Below are positions 17,840 through 26,869 of a stretch of 64,000 nt of DNA, one piece after another. The notes below the pieces were generated by a model. That model made no database searches and was not told the origin of the DNA. It was given only the letters and a program-made list of their open reading frames with translations. Source of the stretch: Thermalbibacter longus (GTDB lineage: Bacteria > Chloroflexota > Chloroflexia > Thermomicrobiales > Thermomicrobiaceae). Where the stretch lies: the NCBI RefSeq assembly GCF_023806485.1, contig NZ_JAMSLR010000003.1, positions 252,965 to 316,964 of the forward strand, in the 5' to 3' direction. The first letter of the stretch is position 1, and each line of letters begins with the position of its first letter. Position numbers and translations under genes: made by a program.

Positions 17840-18730
17840 CTAGTTCTCGATCTCACCGACCGGGCCGGCGAAATGCTCGTAGACGGCGAGCGAAGCCCTG
17901 GCCAGGAGCTGCGTTGCCGCATAGCCATTGCGGGCGCGCTTGGTAAACAGCGCCACGGCATAGACGATGTCGCCGGCGTAGACCAGCCCAGCATCGTTGC
18001 GGACGCCGCGAATCGAGCCGGTCTTGTGCGCGACCTGGACGCCGAACGGCAGTAGTGCCGGAATGCGCTCGCGGAATTTCTGGCGCTTGAGGATATCCAG
18101 GACGGCGTCGCGCGCGGCGGGGCTCAGCCCCTCGCCTCGCTCGATCGCCTCGTAGAGGCGCACCATGTCGCGCGGCGTGGTGACGTTGTTGTCCGGCGTC
18201 TCGCGCGCAGCCCGGCAGTCGAGCGGGGCTAGGCGCGAGGCGAGCCGTGCCTTGAGTGTCTCGTAGGTCAGCGACGGGTCGTCCGGGTCGAGATCGTGCA
18301 GCCCGGCGAGGATCTCCCAGGTGTCGAGCGGCAGCGAAGTGTGGCTCATGCCTAGCTCGCGCAGCGTCTCGGCCACCGCCGCTCGGCCGACCAGGTCGTA
18401 GATCAGGTCGGTGGCCATATTGTCGCTGACGGTGATCATCAGCGTGGCGATGTCCTTGAGCGTGAGCGTCGCGCCGGGCTCGAGGTCCTGGAGCACGCCC
18501 GAGCCAGGTACCCGCTGCTCCGCGCGGAGGGTGAGCCGCTGCGCCAGATCGATGTGCCCGGCGTCAGCCTGGCGGTAGAGGACGTACAGGAGGACAGTCT
18601 TGAACGCCGACGCGGTAGGAAAGACCTCGTCGGCGTTGAAGGCAAGCTCCTCGCCAGTATCCAGACGCCTGGCCGCGACGCCGAGCACGCCGTCGAACTC
18701 GCGGGCCAGCTCTGCAAATGCTACCGCCAT
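17840..18730 (-). CDS. Class A beta-lactamase-like serine hydrolase
   Basis: 296 residues from an ATG with GGAGGG upstream. It has the penicillin-recognising fold motifs in order: PTASAFKTVLL (SxxK), VSDNMATDLIYDL (SDN), NVTTPRDMVRLYEA and HKTGSIRGVRNDAG (KTG). The ExxLN omega-loop of true class A beta-lactamases is not recognisable, and there is no signal peptide or lipobox after the chosen start, nor a convincing one in the longer open frame. It is thus a serine hydrolase of the beta-lactamase2 (PF13354) type with uncertain location and substrate; antibiotic resistance should not be assumed. Confidence 0.8.
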   Translation of the reverse strand: MAVAFAELAREFDGVLGVAARRLDTGEELAFNADEVFPTASAFKTVLLYVLYRQADAGHIDLAQRLTLRAEQRVPGSGVLQDLEPGATLTLKDIATLMITVSDNMATDLIYDLVGRAAVAETLRELGMSHTSLPLDTWEILAGLHDLDPDDPSLTYETLKARLASRLAPLDCRAARETPDNNVTTPRDMVRLYEAIERGEGLSPAARDAVLDILKRQKFRERIPALLPFGVQVAHKTGSIRGVRNDAGLVYAGDIVYAVALFTKRARNGYAATQLLARASLAVYEHFAGPVGEIEN

Positions 18731-19049
18731 CGCCGCTTTCCCTCCCTCGCCGTTCTCGTCGACTGCCGGCCGGCAGGGTATCATCGAGTCAGAAGGCCGA
18801 CAAGCGTCTTGCCGGGAGGCGGTGTCGCTTCGATCGGCACTGAGACCGTCGTCTCATGGCCGAAGCGGAACCGGTCGACTCTGGCACTTGCCTGTCCGGC
18901 TGATCCATGTGAGACTTCGCTTCAGGGGTACAGTGAGTCCCGCTCTCCCGGCGCAGCGGTGCTGCACTGCACCTGTCGGAGTCCGAGCGGCGGCGATGCC
19001 CGGCACGGTCTCAACCTGGCGTCGTCGCGGTCGTTACGGGGGGTGCCCG
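18731..19049. other. Divergent intergenic region with palindromic element
   Basis: 319 bases between the divergent serine hydrolase and aminotransferase starts. It holds a perfect inverted repeat, TGAGAC-cgtc-GTCTCA at 18,841-18,856, and another TGAGAC half-site at 18,910-18,915. A weak promoter-like pair (TTGCCT 18,888 and GAGACT 18,911, 17-base spacing) overlaps the half-site. The G-rich ribosome site of the aminotransferase is at the right end. No open frame here looks like a gene. Confidence 0.4.
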
Positions 19050-20447
<1,398 letters not shown>

Positions 20448-20469
20448 TCCGCGGTCGAGTCTGTAGATA

Positions 20470-20505
20470 GAGCGGGTACCGGCGCCAGCAAGCCGGTACC
20501 CGCTC
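20470..20505. terminator. Bidirectional hairpin terminator
   Basis: A perfect 14-bp inverted repeat (GAGCGGGTACCGGC, 20,470-20,483, with its complement at 20,492-20,505) around an 8-base loop lies between the convergent aminotransferase and Sco1 stops. No long T-tract follows on either strand, so factor-independent termination strength is uncertain. Confidence 0.7.
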
Positions 20506-20510
20506 TTGCC

Positions 20511-21173
20511 TCACTCCTCGATCAGTTCGGCCAGGCGACGCGCCAGGTTCAGCGGGACGATCGCCTCGTCGTGCAGGAGCACGCGCTGGTATCCCTCCTT
20601 GTCGATCACGTAGGTGACCGTGGTGTGCCCGACGGTGTACGCCTTCGGGTTGCTCGCTAGGGGTTGCTTCATCACACCGATTCCGTAAGCCGACCAGACC
20701 TGCTCCAGCGTCGACCGGTCGCCGGTCAGGAACGCCAGCTTGCCGCTCAGGCCGTTGGCGTCCAGGTACTGTCGCAGCCGGGCTGGCGTGTCCTGCTCCG
20801 GGTCCACAGTCACAGCCAGGATGGCGACCTCGCGCTGCTGGCCGGGTTCCAACTGGTCGTACGCCGTTGCCAGCTTCTGGGCGGTGAGCGGGCAGATATC
20901 CGGGCAGCTCGTGTAGAGGAAGGTGAGGACGACTACCTTACCACGCAGCGCCGAGAGCTGGACCGGATGCTCGTCCTGGTCGACGAGCGTGAAGTCGGGT
21001 GCTGGCCGGGCATCGAGCTCGACGACACCTTCCTGGCGACTGTCCGTCCGTGTCTCCTCGAGCCACCAGAGCGCGGTCGCTAGCCCGAGCGAGGTGAGCG
21101 TGAGCACCGCGGCGCTGATCACGAGCAGCCACAAAGTTCGTCTCGTCAGGATCGGCACTGCCGTCCGGTTCAT
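20511..21173 (-). CDS. SCO1/SenC copper chaperone, cytochrome c oxidase assembly
   Basis: 220 residues. Residues 10-38 are one membrane anchor (RRTLWLLVISAAVLT), followed by a thioredoxin-fold domain outside. The copper site is complete: FLYTSCPDICPLT gives Cys90 and Cys94, and VGHTTVTYVID gives His183. The DEHPVQLSALRGKVVVLTF strand is typical. SCO proteins deliver copper to CuA of haem-copper oxidases or act as thiol-disulfide reductants. The ATG is embedded in an ATGA overlap with the stop of the upstream YtkA/FixH-like gene, so the two are translationally coupled. Confidence 0.93.
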   Translation of the reverse strand: MNRTAVPILTRRTLWLLVISAAVLTLTSLGLATALWWLEETRTDSRQEGVVELDARPAPDFTLVDQDEHPVQLSALRGKVVVLTFLYTSCPDICPLTAQKLATAYDQLEPGQQREVAILAVTVDPEQDTPARLRQYLDANGLSGKLAFLTGDRSTLEQVWSAYGIGVMKQPLASNPKAYTVGHTTVTYVIDKEGYQRVLLHDEAIVPLNLARRLAELIEE

Positions 21174-21808
21174 CGGCCCTCTCCAACTCCCTCCGGTCCC
21201 TGACTGCGGCTCGCTGAGGCCGTCCACCGTCCTCGCCGTGGGGCGCTCCGCTCGCTGAAGAGCCACCAAATGAGGGGCAACTGGAGCAGTGCCAGCATGC
21301 CCCAGAGCCACCACGAGCGCCACCAGGCTGAGCCAGCGGCCGGCTCCACGGTCGCTTCAAAGCCTACCGTACCGTCGCCTTCCGGGCCGTCGATCTCGAC
21401 AGTGATCCGGTAGAGCCCAGGCTGCTCGAGCGGGAATTTGGCCGCGTAGTAGAGCTTGTTCGTGGCCTGCTCATGAGTCGCCGGAAAGCGCCCCACCGTC
21501 TCTCCTCCAGCCGTTGTGACGACGACCTCGATCCGGGCACCCTCGACGATCTGCGGTGAGTCAGGCCGCTGGAGAAGGACGCTGACATCGAGCTCGCCGG
21601 CTCGGAGCGGTTCCGGGCTGGTGAACACGGTCACCTCGTACGGCCCGACGGGCTCGGCCGCGATGCGCACCTGCCCGCCGTTCGCTCGCGTTCCGGCGGC
21701 GAACGCGAGCGAGATGACGAGCAGCGCAGCCAGCAGCACTGGCTGGCGAGTCCCAGCACCGTGCTGGAGGCGGCTCTCGGCATGGGGTGAAAGCGCAGTT
21801 CCAGGCAC
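21170..21808 (-). CDS. Membrane-anchored YtkA/FixH-like extracytoplasmic protein
   Basis: About 212 residues from a GTG with GGGAG upstream; the exact start is uncertain because the frame is open further left. A hydrophobic signal (LLAALLVISLAFA) is near residues 24-36, then a beta-sandwich-like domain with GPYEVTVFTSPEPLRAGELDVSVLLQ, AGGETVGRFPATHE and YYAAKFPLEQPGLYRITVEIDG, ending in a C-terminal membrane segment (WWLWGMLALLQLPLIWWLF). This resembles YtkA/FixH domains found beside copper and oxidase-assembly genes. Its coupling to sco1 supports a role in copper or respiratory-oxidase assembly; the mechanism is unknown. Confidence 0.65.
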   Translation of the reverse strand: MPGTALSPHAESRLQHGAGTRQPVLLAALLVISLAFAAGTRANGGQVRIAAEPVGPYEVTVFTSPEPLRAGELDVSVLLQRPDSPQIVEGARIEVVVTTAGGETVGRFPATHEQATNKLYYAAKFPLEQPGLYRITVEIDGPEGDGTVGFEATVEPAAGSAWWRSWWLWGMLALLQLPLIWWLFSERSAPRRGRWTASASRSQGPEGVGEGR

Positions 21809-21882
21809 GCGCGCTCCCGTCCGGATCTCCAGCGTACTGAATCCAGGGCTGCTCGAGTGCCGGGGAAAGCTTGACCGTGGCG

Positions 21883-22356
21883 TCAGAGGAGCACGTCGCG
21901 GAGGCGCTGGTAAGCTTCCTGGTCGTATTCGGCCAGCCGCGCGATCAGCTCGGCCAAAGTGATCTGACCGAACTCCGGATGCCGGGCGGTCCGCTGCCAT
22001 TGCTCCTCGCTGAGCTGGCTCAGCCGGTGCACCAGCTCCTGCCGCAGCTCGCGGAACGCTGCCAATGCCTCGAACGGCTCCTCGCGCGCATAGCCGCGCT
22101 CGATGGCGACCAGATCGGGGTCGAACTCGCTGATCTCAGGCTCGTCTTCGGTCAAGATTCGCTCCAGGCGCTGCAAGGTCTCGGCGTCGAAGTCGCGCAA
22201 GTAGGCGAGGATCTCGACGGCGCCCCACTGCCCGCCACACCCAGCTTTGCGCAGGGTCTCGACCGAGAGGTCCTCGACCAGGTTCGCGACCCGGTCCGGG
22301 AAGCGGCGAAGACGCTCCAGAAGCTCAGCTCGGTCGGCGTCTCGGTCACTCTGCAT
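21883..22356 (-). CDS. DinB-like four-helix protein lacking the metal histidines
   Basis: 157 residues, mostly helical. The helix pattern is that of DinB_2/YfiT-type proteins: LLERLRRFPDRVANLVEDL, then CGGQWGAVEILAYLRDFDAETLQRL and FGQITLAELIARLAEYDQEAYQRL. In metal-binding members the ends of these helices carry His (as in AHLxDxE and HDxxH); here they are Tyr and Ala, so no metal site is expected. It starts 11 bases inside the end of the racemase gene, implying coupling. The role is unknown. Confidence 0.72.
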   Translation of the reverse strand: MQSDRDADRAELLERLRRFPDRVANLVEDLSVETLRKAGCGGQWGAVEILAYLRDFDAETLQRLERILTEDEPEISEFDPDLVAIERGYAREEPFEALAAFRELRQELVHRLSQLSEEQWQRTARHPEFGQITLAELIARLAEYDQEAYQRLRDVLL

Positions 22357-23098
22357 GTCGATAGGCCAGCCCTTTCGACGGCGTCGCCGGCAGCGGGCGC
22401 TGCCCCAGGGCGACGGCCACAGCGGCTTCGGCCAGTACCCGGGTAGGATCGACCAGCGGTACCGGCAGGTCGCCAGTGCGCAGGATGAGCGGCAGCTCGG
22501 TACACGCGGCTACCACTGCCTGCGCGCCGCTCCGCACCAGACCGAGCGCGGGCCCGAGGACAAGCTCACTGGTCGCCCTTTCGACCTGTCCGGCCTTGAC
22601 AGCCGCGATCGCCGCCGAGACTAGCGTTTGCTCGTCGCCAGGCGGGGCAATAGCTCGCAGGCCGCGCTCGGCGAGGGCCCGATAGTAGAGCCCAGAAGCC
22701 ACGGTGCCGGCAGTCGCCAGGATCCCGATCGTGGACCCGGCTGGCAGCATCTCTGCTAGCCGATCAGCAGTCTCATCGATCATGTTCAGGAACGGCACCT
22801 CCACCGCAGCCTGCACCTGGGGCAGGAAGGCGTGCGCCGTGTTGCATGGCACGACGATGAAGGACGCCCCGGCGCCGGCCAAGCGGCGCGCACCGGCGAT
22901 CAGCCAGGGAGTAGGGTCTGGCCCCCCGTACAGGAGTGCCTCCGTCCGATCCGGCACCGACGGATCGGCGTCGATGATCACGTGCAAGTGCTCCTGATCC
23001 CGGGCCGCCGGTGTGGTCTCGATGATCTTGCGGTAGAGGTCGACCGTCGCTAGCGGCCCCATGCCGCCGAGCACGCCGATCACCAGGCGTTCGGCCAT
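22346..23098 (-). CDS. Aspartate/glutamate racemase family protein
   Basis: 250 residues. GVLGGMGPLATVDLYRKII begins the Asp/Glu/hydantoin racemase fold. Both catalytic cysteines are present: VVPCNTAHAFLP (Cys85) and VVAACTELPLIL (Cys199), as in cofactor-independent aspartate racemases (YgeA type). It interconverts L- and D-amino acids, possibly for cell wall or catabolism. The ATG at 23,098 follows a short GAGG; the longer open frame upstream does not look like part of the family. The DinB-like gene overlaps its 3' end. Confidence 0.88.
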   Translation of the reverse strand: MAERLVIGVLGGMGPLATVDLYRKIIETTPAARDQEHLHVIIDADPSVPDRTEALLYGGPDPTPWLIAGARRLAGAGASFIVVPCNTAHAFLPQVQAAVEVPFLNMIDETADRLAEMLPAGSTIGILATAGTVASGLYYRALAERGLRAIAPPGDEQTLVSAAIAAVKAGQVERATSELVLGPALGLVRSGAQAVVAACTELPLILRTGDLPVPLVDPTRVLAEAAVAVALGQRPLPATPSKGLAYRHAE

Positions 23099-23417
23099 CT
23101 GCCTCTGTCCCCAACTCCCTCGCTCAGTGCCTGCCCTGCGCCGTTCGCGAGGCAGGCTGTAGGCGCGCACCGTTCCCGATATCGTATTCCCCTCGTGGTC
23201 GGGCATCCAGAGTGCCACCCGCGCGTGCTCGAGACCGGGAAAGGGAGGGGGCGGCCCAAACCAGCGGAGGGGTCATCGGTGGCATTATAGCACCAGCGGT
23301 CAACAGGCCGGCCCGATCCGTAGACTTGTGGGTCGGGCACAGCGATTGCGCAGTCGTGGCGCCGGAGGAAGCCGGCAGCGAGGCGGTCGGCCGCAAGGCA
23401 GTGAGCGGGGAGCGGGC

Positions 23418-23711
23418 ATGTTCGTCGATCTGAGCTTCTTCGAGGTGGAAGAAGGGATGCAACACGTCTTCGAGCGCGCCTTCCGTGTCCTGGTCGAGGA
23501 GGCGAGGCAGTCCGACGGTTGCCTCTCCTCGGAGCTGGTGCGCCTCGATGAGGATAGGCGCTACGTGTGGGTCGAACGCTGGTCTTCTCGGGAGGCGCAT
23601 AACCGCTTCAACCAGCTCCTGTTCGGCCACTTGCTGCCGCGCTTGCCCGACCTCGAACGCTATGCCCAGCGCCTGACCGACCGCGATGCCGAGGGCTACG
23701 TGGTGCTCTGA
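23418..23711 (+). CDS. Antibiotic biosynthesis monooxygenase (ABM) domain protein
   Basis: 97 residues, a ferredoxin-like dimeric alpha/beta barrel fold. FVDLSFFEVEEGMQHVFERAFRVLVEEARQ, CLSSELVRL, YVWVERWSSREAHNRF and a C-terminal helix are the usual elements. Members are small oxygenases, haem-degrading enzymes or stress proteins; nothing here fixes the reaction. ATG with GGGGAG upstream. Its last 16 bases overlap the 3' end of the convergent phosphofructokinase gene. Confidence 0.75.
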   Translation: MFVDLSFFEVEEGMQHVFERAFRVLVEEARQSDGCLSSELVRLDEDRRYVWVERWSSREAHNRFNQLLFGHLLPRLPDLERYAQRLTDRDAEGYVVL

Positions 23712-24913
23712 GGCCGGAAGGGCAGATCCTGCAGCCTCGCGTACGGCGGGAACGGATCCCCGACCAGCGGCAGAGCGTAGCGGCGGAATGCCGCGCTTAC
23801 CGACCGCCCGTCCGGGCCGATGAACTCGTCTGGCAGCGCGCGCTCCCGGTTCGCGACCGCCGCCAGCGGCACCGCGCCGAAGCGCACCTCGTACGGCTCG
23901 TCGGAGACACGCTCCAGCGACACCATCACGTCCGAAGCGCCCTCGCACAGGAGCGCGACCGCCTTCGTGCCGGCCTCGTACGCCTCTTGCCAGTCCACCG
24001 GCGAGGTGCAGGACATGAACATGCGGGCGATCGTGCCTGGCTTATCGTAGCGCGCGCGGAGTCGCAGCCGGCGCTCGATCGCCTGGGCCAGAACCGGAGC
24101 TGGCCCGGGGTAATAGGGGTGGCCGAACGGGTCGACCCACTGTGCCTGCTCGCCGCCTAGCGGCCGCCCCTGGGCGTCCCGCAGCGTCTCCGGCACGACC
24201 GCGACCACGTGTCCGAACCGATCGTAGGCGGACGCGATCTCCTCGAGGAAGGCGTCTAGGCTGGCCGGCGGCCGCTCGGGGAAGAAGATCAGGTGGGGTG
24301 CGTCTTCGGAGGCGACCTGGGCGAGCGCGGTAGAGGCGGCGACCCACCCGGCGTTGCGGCCCATAACCTCGATGAGCTTGACCGGGTAGAGCCCGGCCGT
24401 GGCCTCGGTGTCGAGCCCGGCGTCGCGGGTCGCCAGGGCTAGAAATCGGGCGATCGAGCCGTAGCCAGGGCAATGGTCGGTCGCGGTCAGGTCGTTGTCG
24501 ATCGTCTTCGGCACGACGACGACCTGGAGCGGTTGGCCCGCGCGCCGGGCGGCCGACGCGAGGCGCAGCGCTGTCTCCGCCGAGTCGTTGCCGCCGATGT
24601 AGACGAAGGCACCGACCTCGTACCGAGCGAGGATCTCGAGGGCGAGCTGAGTCGTCTCGCTGGAGAGGCGCAGGCGAGTGACGCCCAGCGCGGCTGAGGG
24701 GGTACGCGCCACCCGCTGCAGCAGCTCGCGCGGCTGGGCGCCGAGATCGACGAAGTCCTGCCGCAGCACGCCTTCGATACCGCGCCGGGCGCCGATGATC
24801 GCCTGGAAGCGGCCACTCTCGCGCGCTGCCTCGACGACGCCGACCAGGCTGCTGTTGATGACCGCTGTCGCGCCGCCGGCCTGGGCGACGAGCAAGTTCT
24901 GCCGGCTTCCCAC
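23696..24913 (-). CDS. 6-phosphofructokinase, PPi-dependent type
   Basis: 405 residues from GTG 24,913, which has GGGAGG upstream (GTG 24,934 is possible). The N-terminal phosphate loop is AQAGGATAVINSSLVG. The diphosphate hallmarks are both present: GGND at 107-110 (Asp in place of the Gly of ATP-PFK GGDGS) and PKTIDND at 135-141 (Lys in place of Gly). MGRNAGW is at 184-190. Together these predict reversible phosphorylation of fructose-6-phosphate by PPi. The length matches the roughly 400-residue PPi-PFK group. The SDR gene lies immediately upstream. Confidence 0.88.
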   Translation of the reverse strand: MGSRQNLLVAQAGGATAVINSSLVGVVEAARESGRFQAIIGARRGIEGVLRQDFVDLGAQPRELLQRVARTPSAALGVTRLRLSSETTQLALEILARYEVGAFVYIGGNDSAETALRLASAARRAGQPLQVVVVPKTIDNDLTATDHCPGYGSIARFLALATRDAGLDTEATAGLYPVKLIEVMGRNAGWVAASTALAQVASEDAPHLIFFPERPPASLDAFLEEIASAYDRFGHVVAVVPETLRDAQGRPLGGEQAQWVDPFGHPYYPGPAPVLAQAIERRLRLRARYDKPGTIARMFMSCTSPVDWQEAYEAGTKAVALLCEGASDVMVSLERVSDEPYEVRFGAVPLAAVANRERALPDEFIGPDGRSVSAAFRRYALPLVGDPFPPYARLQDLPFRPQSTT

Positions 24914-24935
24914 GCTCCCTCCCGGTTCAGGCACC

Positions 24936-25706
24936 TCAGCGCGCCGTCCAGCCCCCGTCGACCACCAGCGCGGCGCCGGTCATGAACGACGAGTCGTCAC
25001 TGGCCAGAAACAGGGCCGCCCGCGCGATCTCCTCCGGCTGGCCGATCCGGCCCAGCGGCATCCGGCTGATGATCTCCGCCCGGTACTCGTCGACGCTGCG
25101 ACCGAGCCGCTCGGCTGATCTCCAGAGCAGCGGGGTGTCCACCGCGCCAGGGCAGAGACAGTTGACCCGGATGCCCTGCTTGCCGTGGTCGAGCGCGAGC
25201 GCGCGAGTCATCCCGAGGAGCGCCGCCTTCGACGCGCAGTAGGCGGCCGCACCCGGTGACCCTACGAGGGCCAGCTCGGAGGCGGTGAAGATCACCGAGC
25301 CGCCACCAGAGATCGCGATCTGCGGGATGGCGTAGCGGGCGCAGAGGAACGCGCCGCGCAGGTTTACCTCCAGAATGCGGTCGAACTCTTCGAGCGGCAT
25401 CTCCGGCACCAGCCCGCGACCGCTGATCCCGGCGTTCGCGAAGAGGACATGGAGGTGCCCGAACTTCGCGACGGTCGCATCGACCGCCGCGGCGACCTCG
25501 GTCGGTCTGGCGACGTCCGCCTGCGAGCTGATCACCTGGGCGCCGCTACGCTCGAGGTTCTCGACGAGGGAGGCGAGCGCCTGGTGGTTCGTATCGACCA
25601 GCATGAGGCGGGCGCCCTCGGCCGCGAACAGCCGGGCGCTGGCAGCTCCGATGCCCGACGCCGCGCCGGTGATGATCGCGACCTTCCCCTCGAGTCTCCC
25701 AGCCAC
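24936..25706 (-). CDS. Short-chain dehydrogenase/reductase (SDR)
   Basis: 256 residues, classical SDR. TGAASGIG at 13-20 binds NAD(P); VDTN after the second strand, with Asp39, favours NAD(H). NAG is at 91-93, and the catalytic Ser143, Tyr156 and Lys160 sit in FTASELALVGSPGAAAYCASK. The C-terminus SFMTGAALVVDGGWTAR is typical. GTG start with GGAGGAG seven bases upstream. Located 22 bases before the PPi-PFK start on the same strand, hence probably co-transcribed. The substrate is unknown. Confidence 0.92.
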   Translation of the reverse strand: MAGRLEGKVAIITGAASGIGAASARLFAAEGARLMLVDTNHQALASLVENLERSGAQVISSQADVARPTEVAAAVDATVAKFGHLHVLFANAGISGRGLVPEMPLEEFDRILEVNLRGAFLCARYAIPQIAISGGGSVIFTASELALVGSPGAAAYCASKAALLGMTRALALDHGKQGIRVNCLCPGAVDTPLLWRSAERLGRSVDEYRAEIISRMPLGRIGQPEEIARAALFLASDDSSFMTGAALVVDGGWTAR

Positions 25707-25942
25707 GTCGTTGCTCCTCCATCGGATCGAGGGCGTGGAGCCCCCGCTTCGGGCACAGTAGCGGTTACGGCCTAATCCCGTCAAGCGATGACCTGTGGTC
25801 GCTCACCAGTGCGCACCCCGGCTCGCTGGCGCGGACTGGGCCGATCGCTGGCTCACGCTCGACGCGCATCGCCGCGAGCCCTCCGCGCCGACGGGATGGT
25901 ACTGACGCAGTCGAGCGCGCTGCGACGGTGGCCGGCGACGTG

Positions 25943-26869
25943 TCAGCGCTGCCCGGTCTCGTGGTGTACGCCACTGGAAGCCAGGGCGTCGAGGAAGCGG
26001 AACAGCTCGTCGAGGTCGTCGGCGACCCAGGCGCCCGCCTGGCGCAGCGCCGCCAGCTTGGCGCTCGGCCGGCCGGAGCCGCCCCGGATGATAGCCGCCG
26101 CGTGGCCGAAGGCAGTGCCCTCTGGCAGCGACTCGGCGAACCGCCCGGCGACCAGCGCGAGGAGCGGCTTGCTGAAGCGGCCGTCGGCCAGTGCCTCGGC
26201 GACGTCCTCCTCGAAGCGTGTTCCCGGCTCGCCGAAGAGCACGACCGCGTCTGTCTCCGGGTCGGCCTGGAAGAGCGGCAAGAGGTCGGCCGGGGGCGTG
26301 CCGATCAACGCGTCGCCCCCGACGCTCACTGCCGTGCTCACCCCGAAGCCGTGCCGGCGCAGCATCAACCCCAGTTCGGCCGTCATGCCGCCACTGCGCG
26401 AGATGACGCCGATCCGGCCCGGGACGAAAGCCCGCTCTGGCCGGTCGCCGCCGATCGCTCCCAGCTTGACGCGCTGGCCCGGGTTGATCAGCCCGACCGA
26501 GTTCGGGCCGATTACGTGCACGCCTGCTGTCCTCGCCGCGTACAACAGTCGCAGCGCGTCGTGCTTCGGCACGCGCTCGGTCGCGATCAGGAGCAGCCGC
26601 AGGCCGGCGTCGATCGCCTCCAGGGCCGCGTCGAGCACGGCGGCCGGCGGCACCGAGACGAGCGCGGCAGCCGGCCGGTGAGCCGCGACTGCCTCGGCCA
26701 CGGTGTCGTAGACCGGCACGCCAGCGACCTGCTCGCCGCCTCGACCGGGTGTCACCCCGCAGACGACGGCGGTGCCGTACGCCAGCATGTGCGCGGTGAC
26801 CATGCGCGCCTCGCGGCCGGTGATGCCCTGAACGAGGACGCGGGTGTCACGGTCGAGCAGAATCGCCAT
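25943..26869 (-). CDS. Succinyl-CoA-synthetase-like alpha subunit (CoA-binding)
   Basis: 308 residues, full SucD length. The CoA-binding Rossmann domain reads VLVQGITGREARMVTAHMLAYGT and GGEQVAGVPVYDTVAEA; the ligase domain has IGVISRSGGMTAELG and, near residue 250, FGHAAAIIRGGSG with the phosphohistidine equivalent. GPNCPG of SucD reads GPNSVG here. It starts 23 bases inside the beta-subunit gene. The enzyme should form an acyl-CoA from a carboxylate, CoA and NTP; succinate is the default, but malate- or other dicarboxylate-CoA ligases are alternatives. Confidence 0.85.
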   Translation of the reverse strand: MAILLDRDTRVLVQGITGREARMVTAHMLAYGTAVVCGVTPGRGGEQVAGVPVYDTVAEAVAAHRPAAALVSVPPAAVLDAALEAIDAGLRLLLIATERVPKHDALRLLYAARTAGVHVIGPNSVGLINPGQRVKLGAIGGDRPERAFVPGRIGVISRSGGMTAELGLMLRRHGFGVSTAVSVGGDALIGTPPADLLPLFQADPETDAVVLFGEPGTRFEEDVAEALADGRFSKPLLALVAGRFAESLPEGTAFGHAAAIIRGGSGRPSAKLAALRQAGAWVADDLDELFRFLDALASSGVHHETGQR

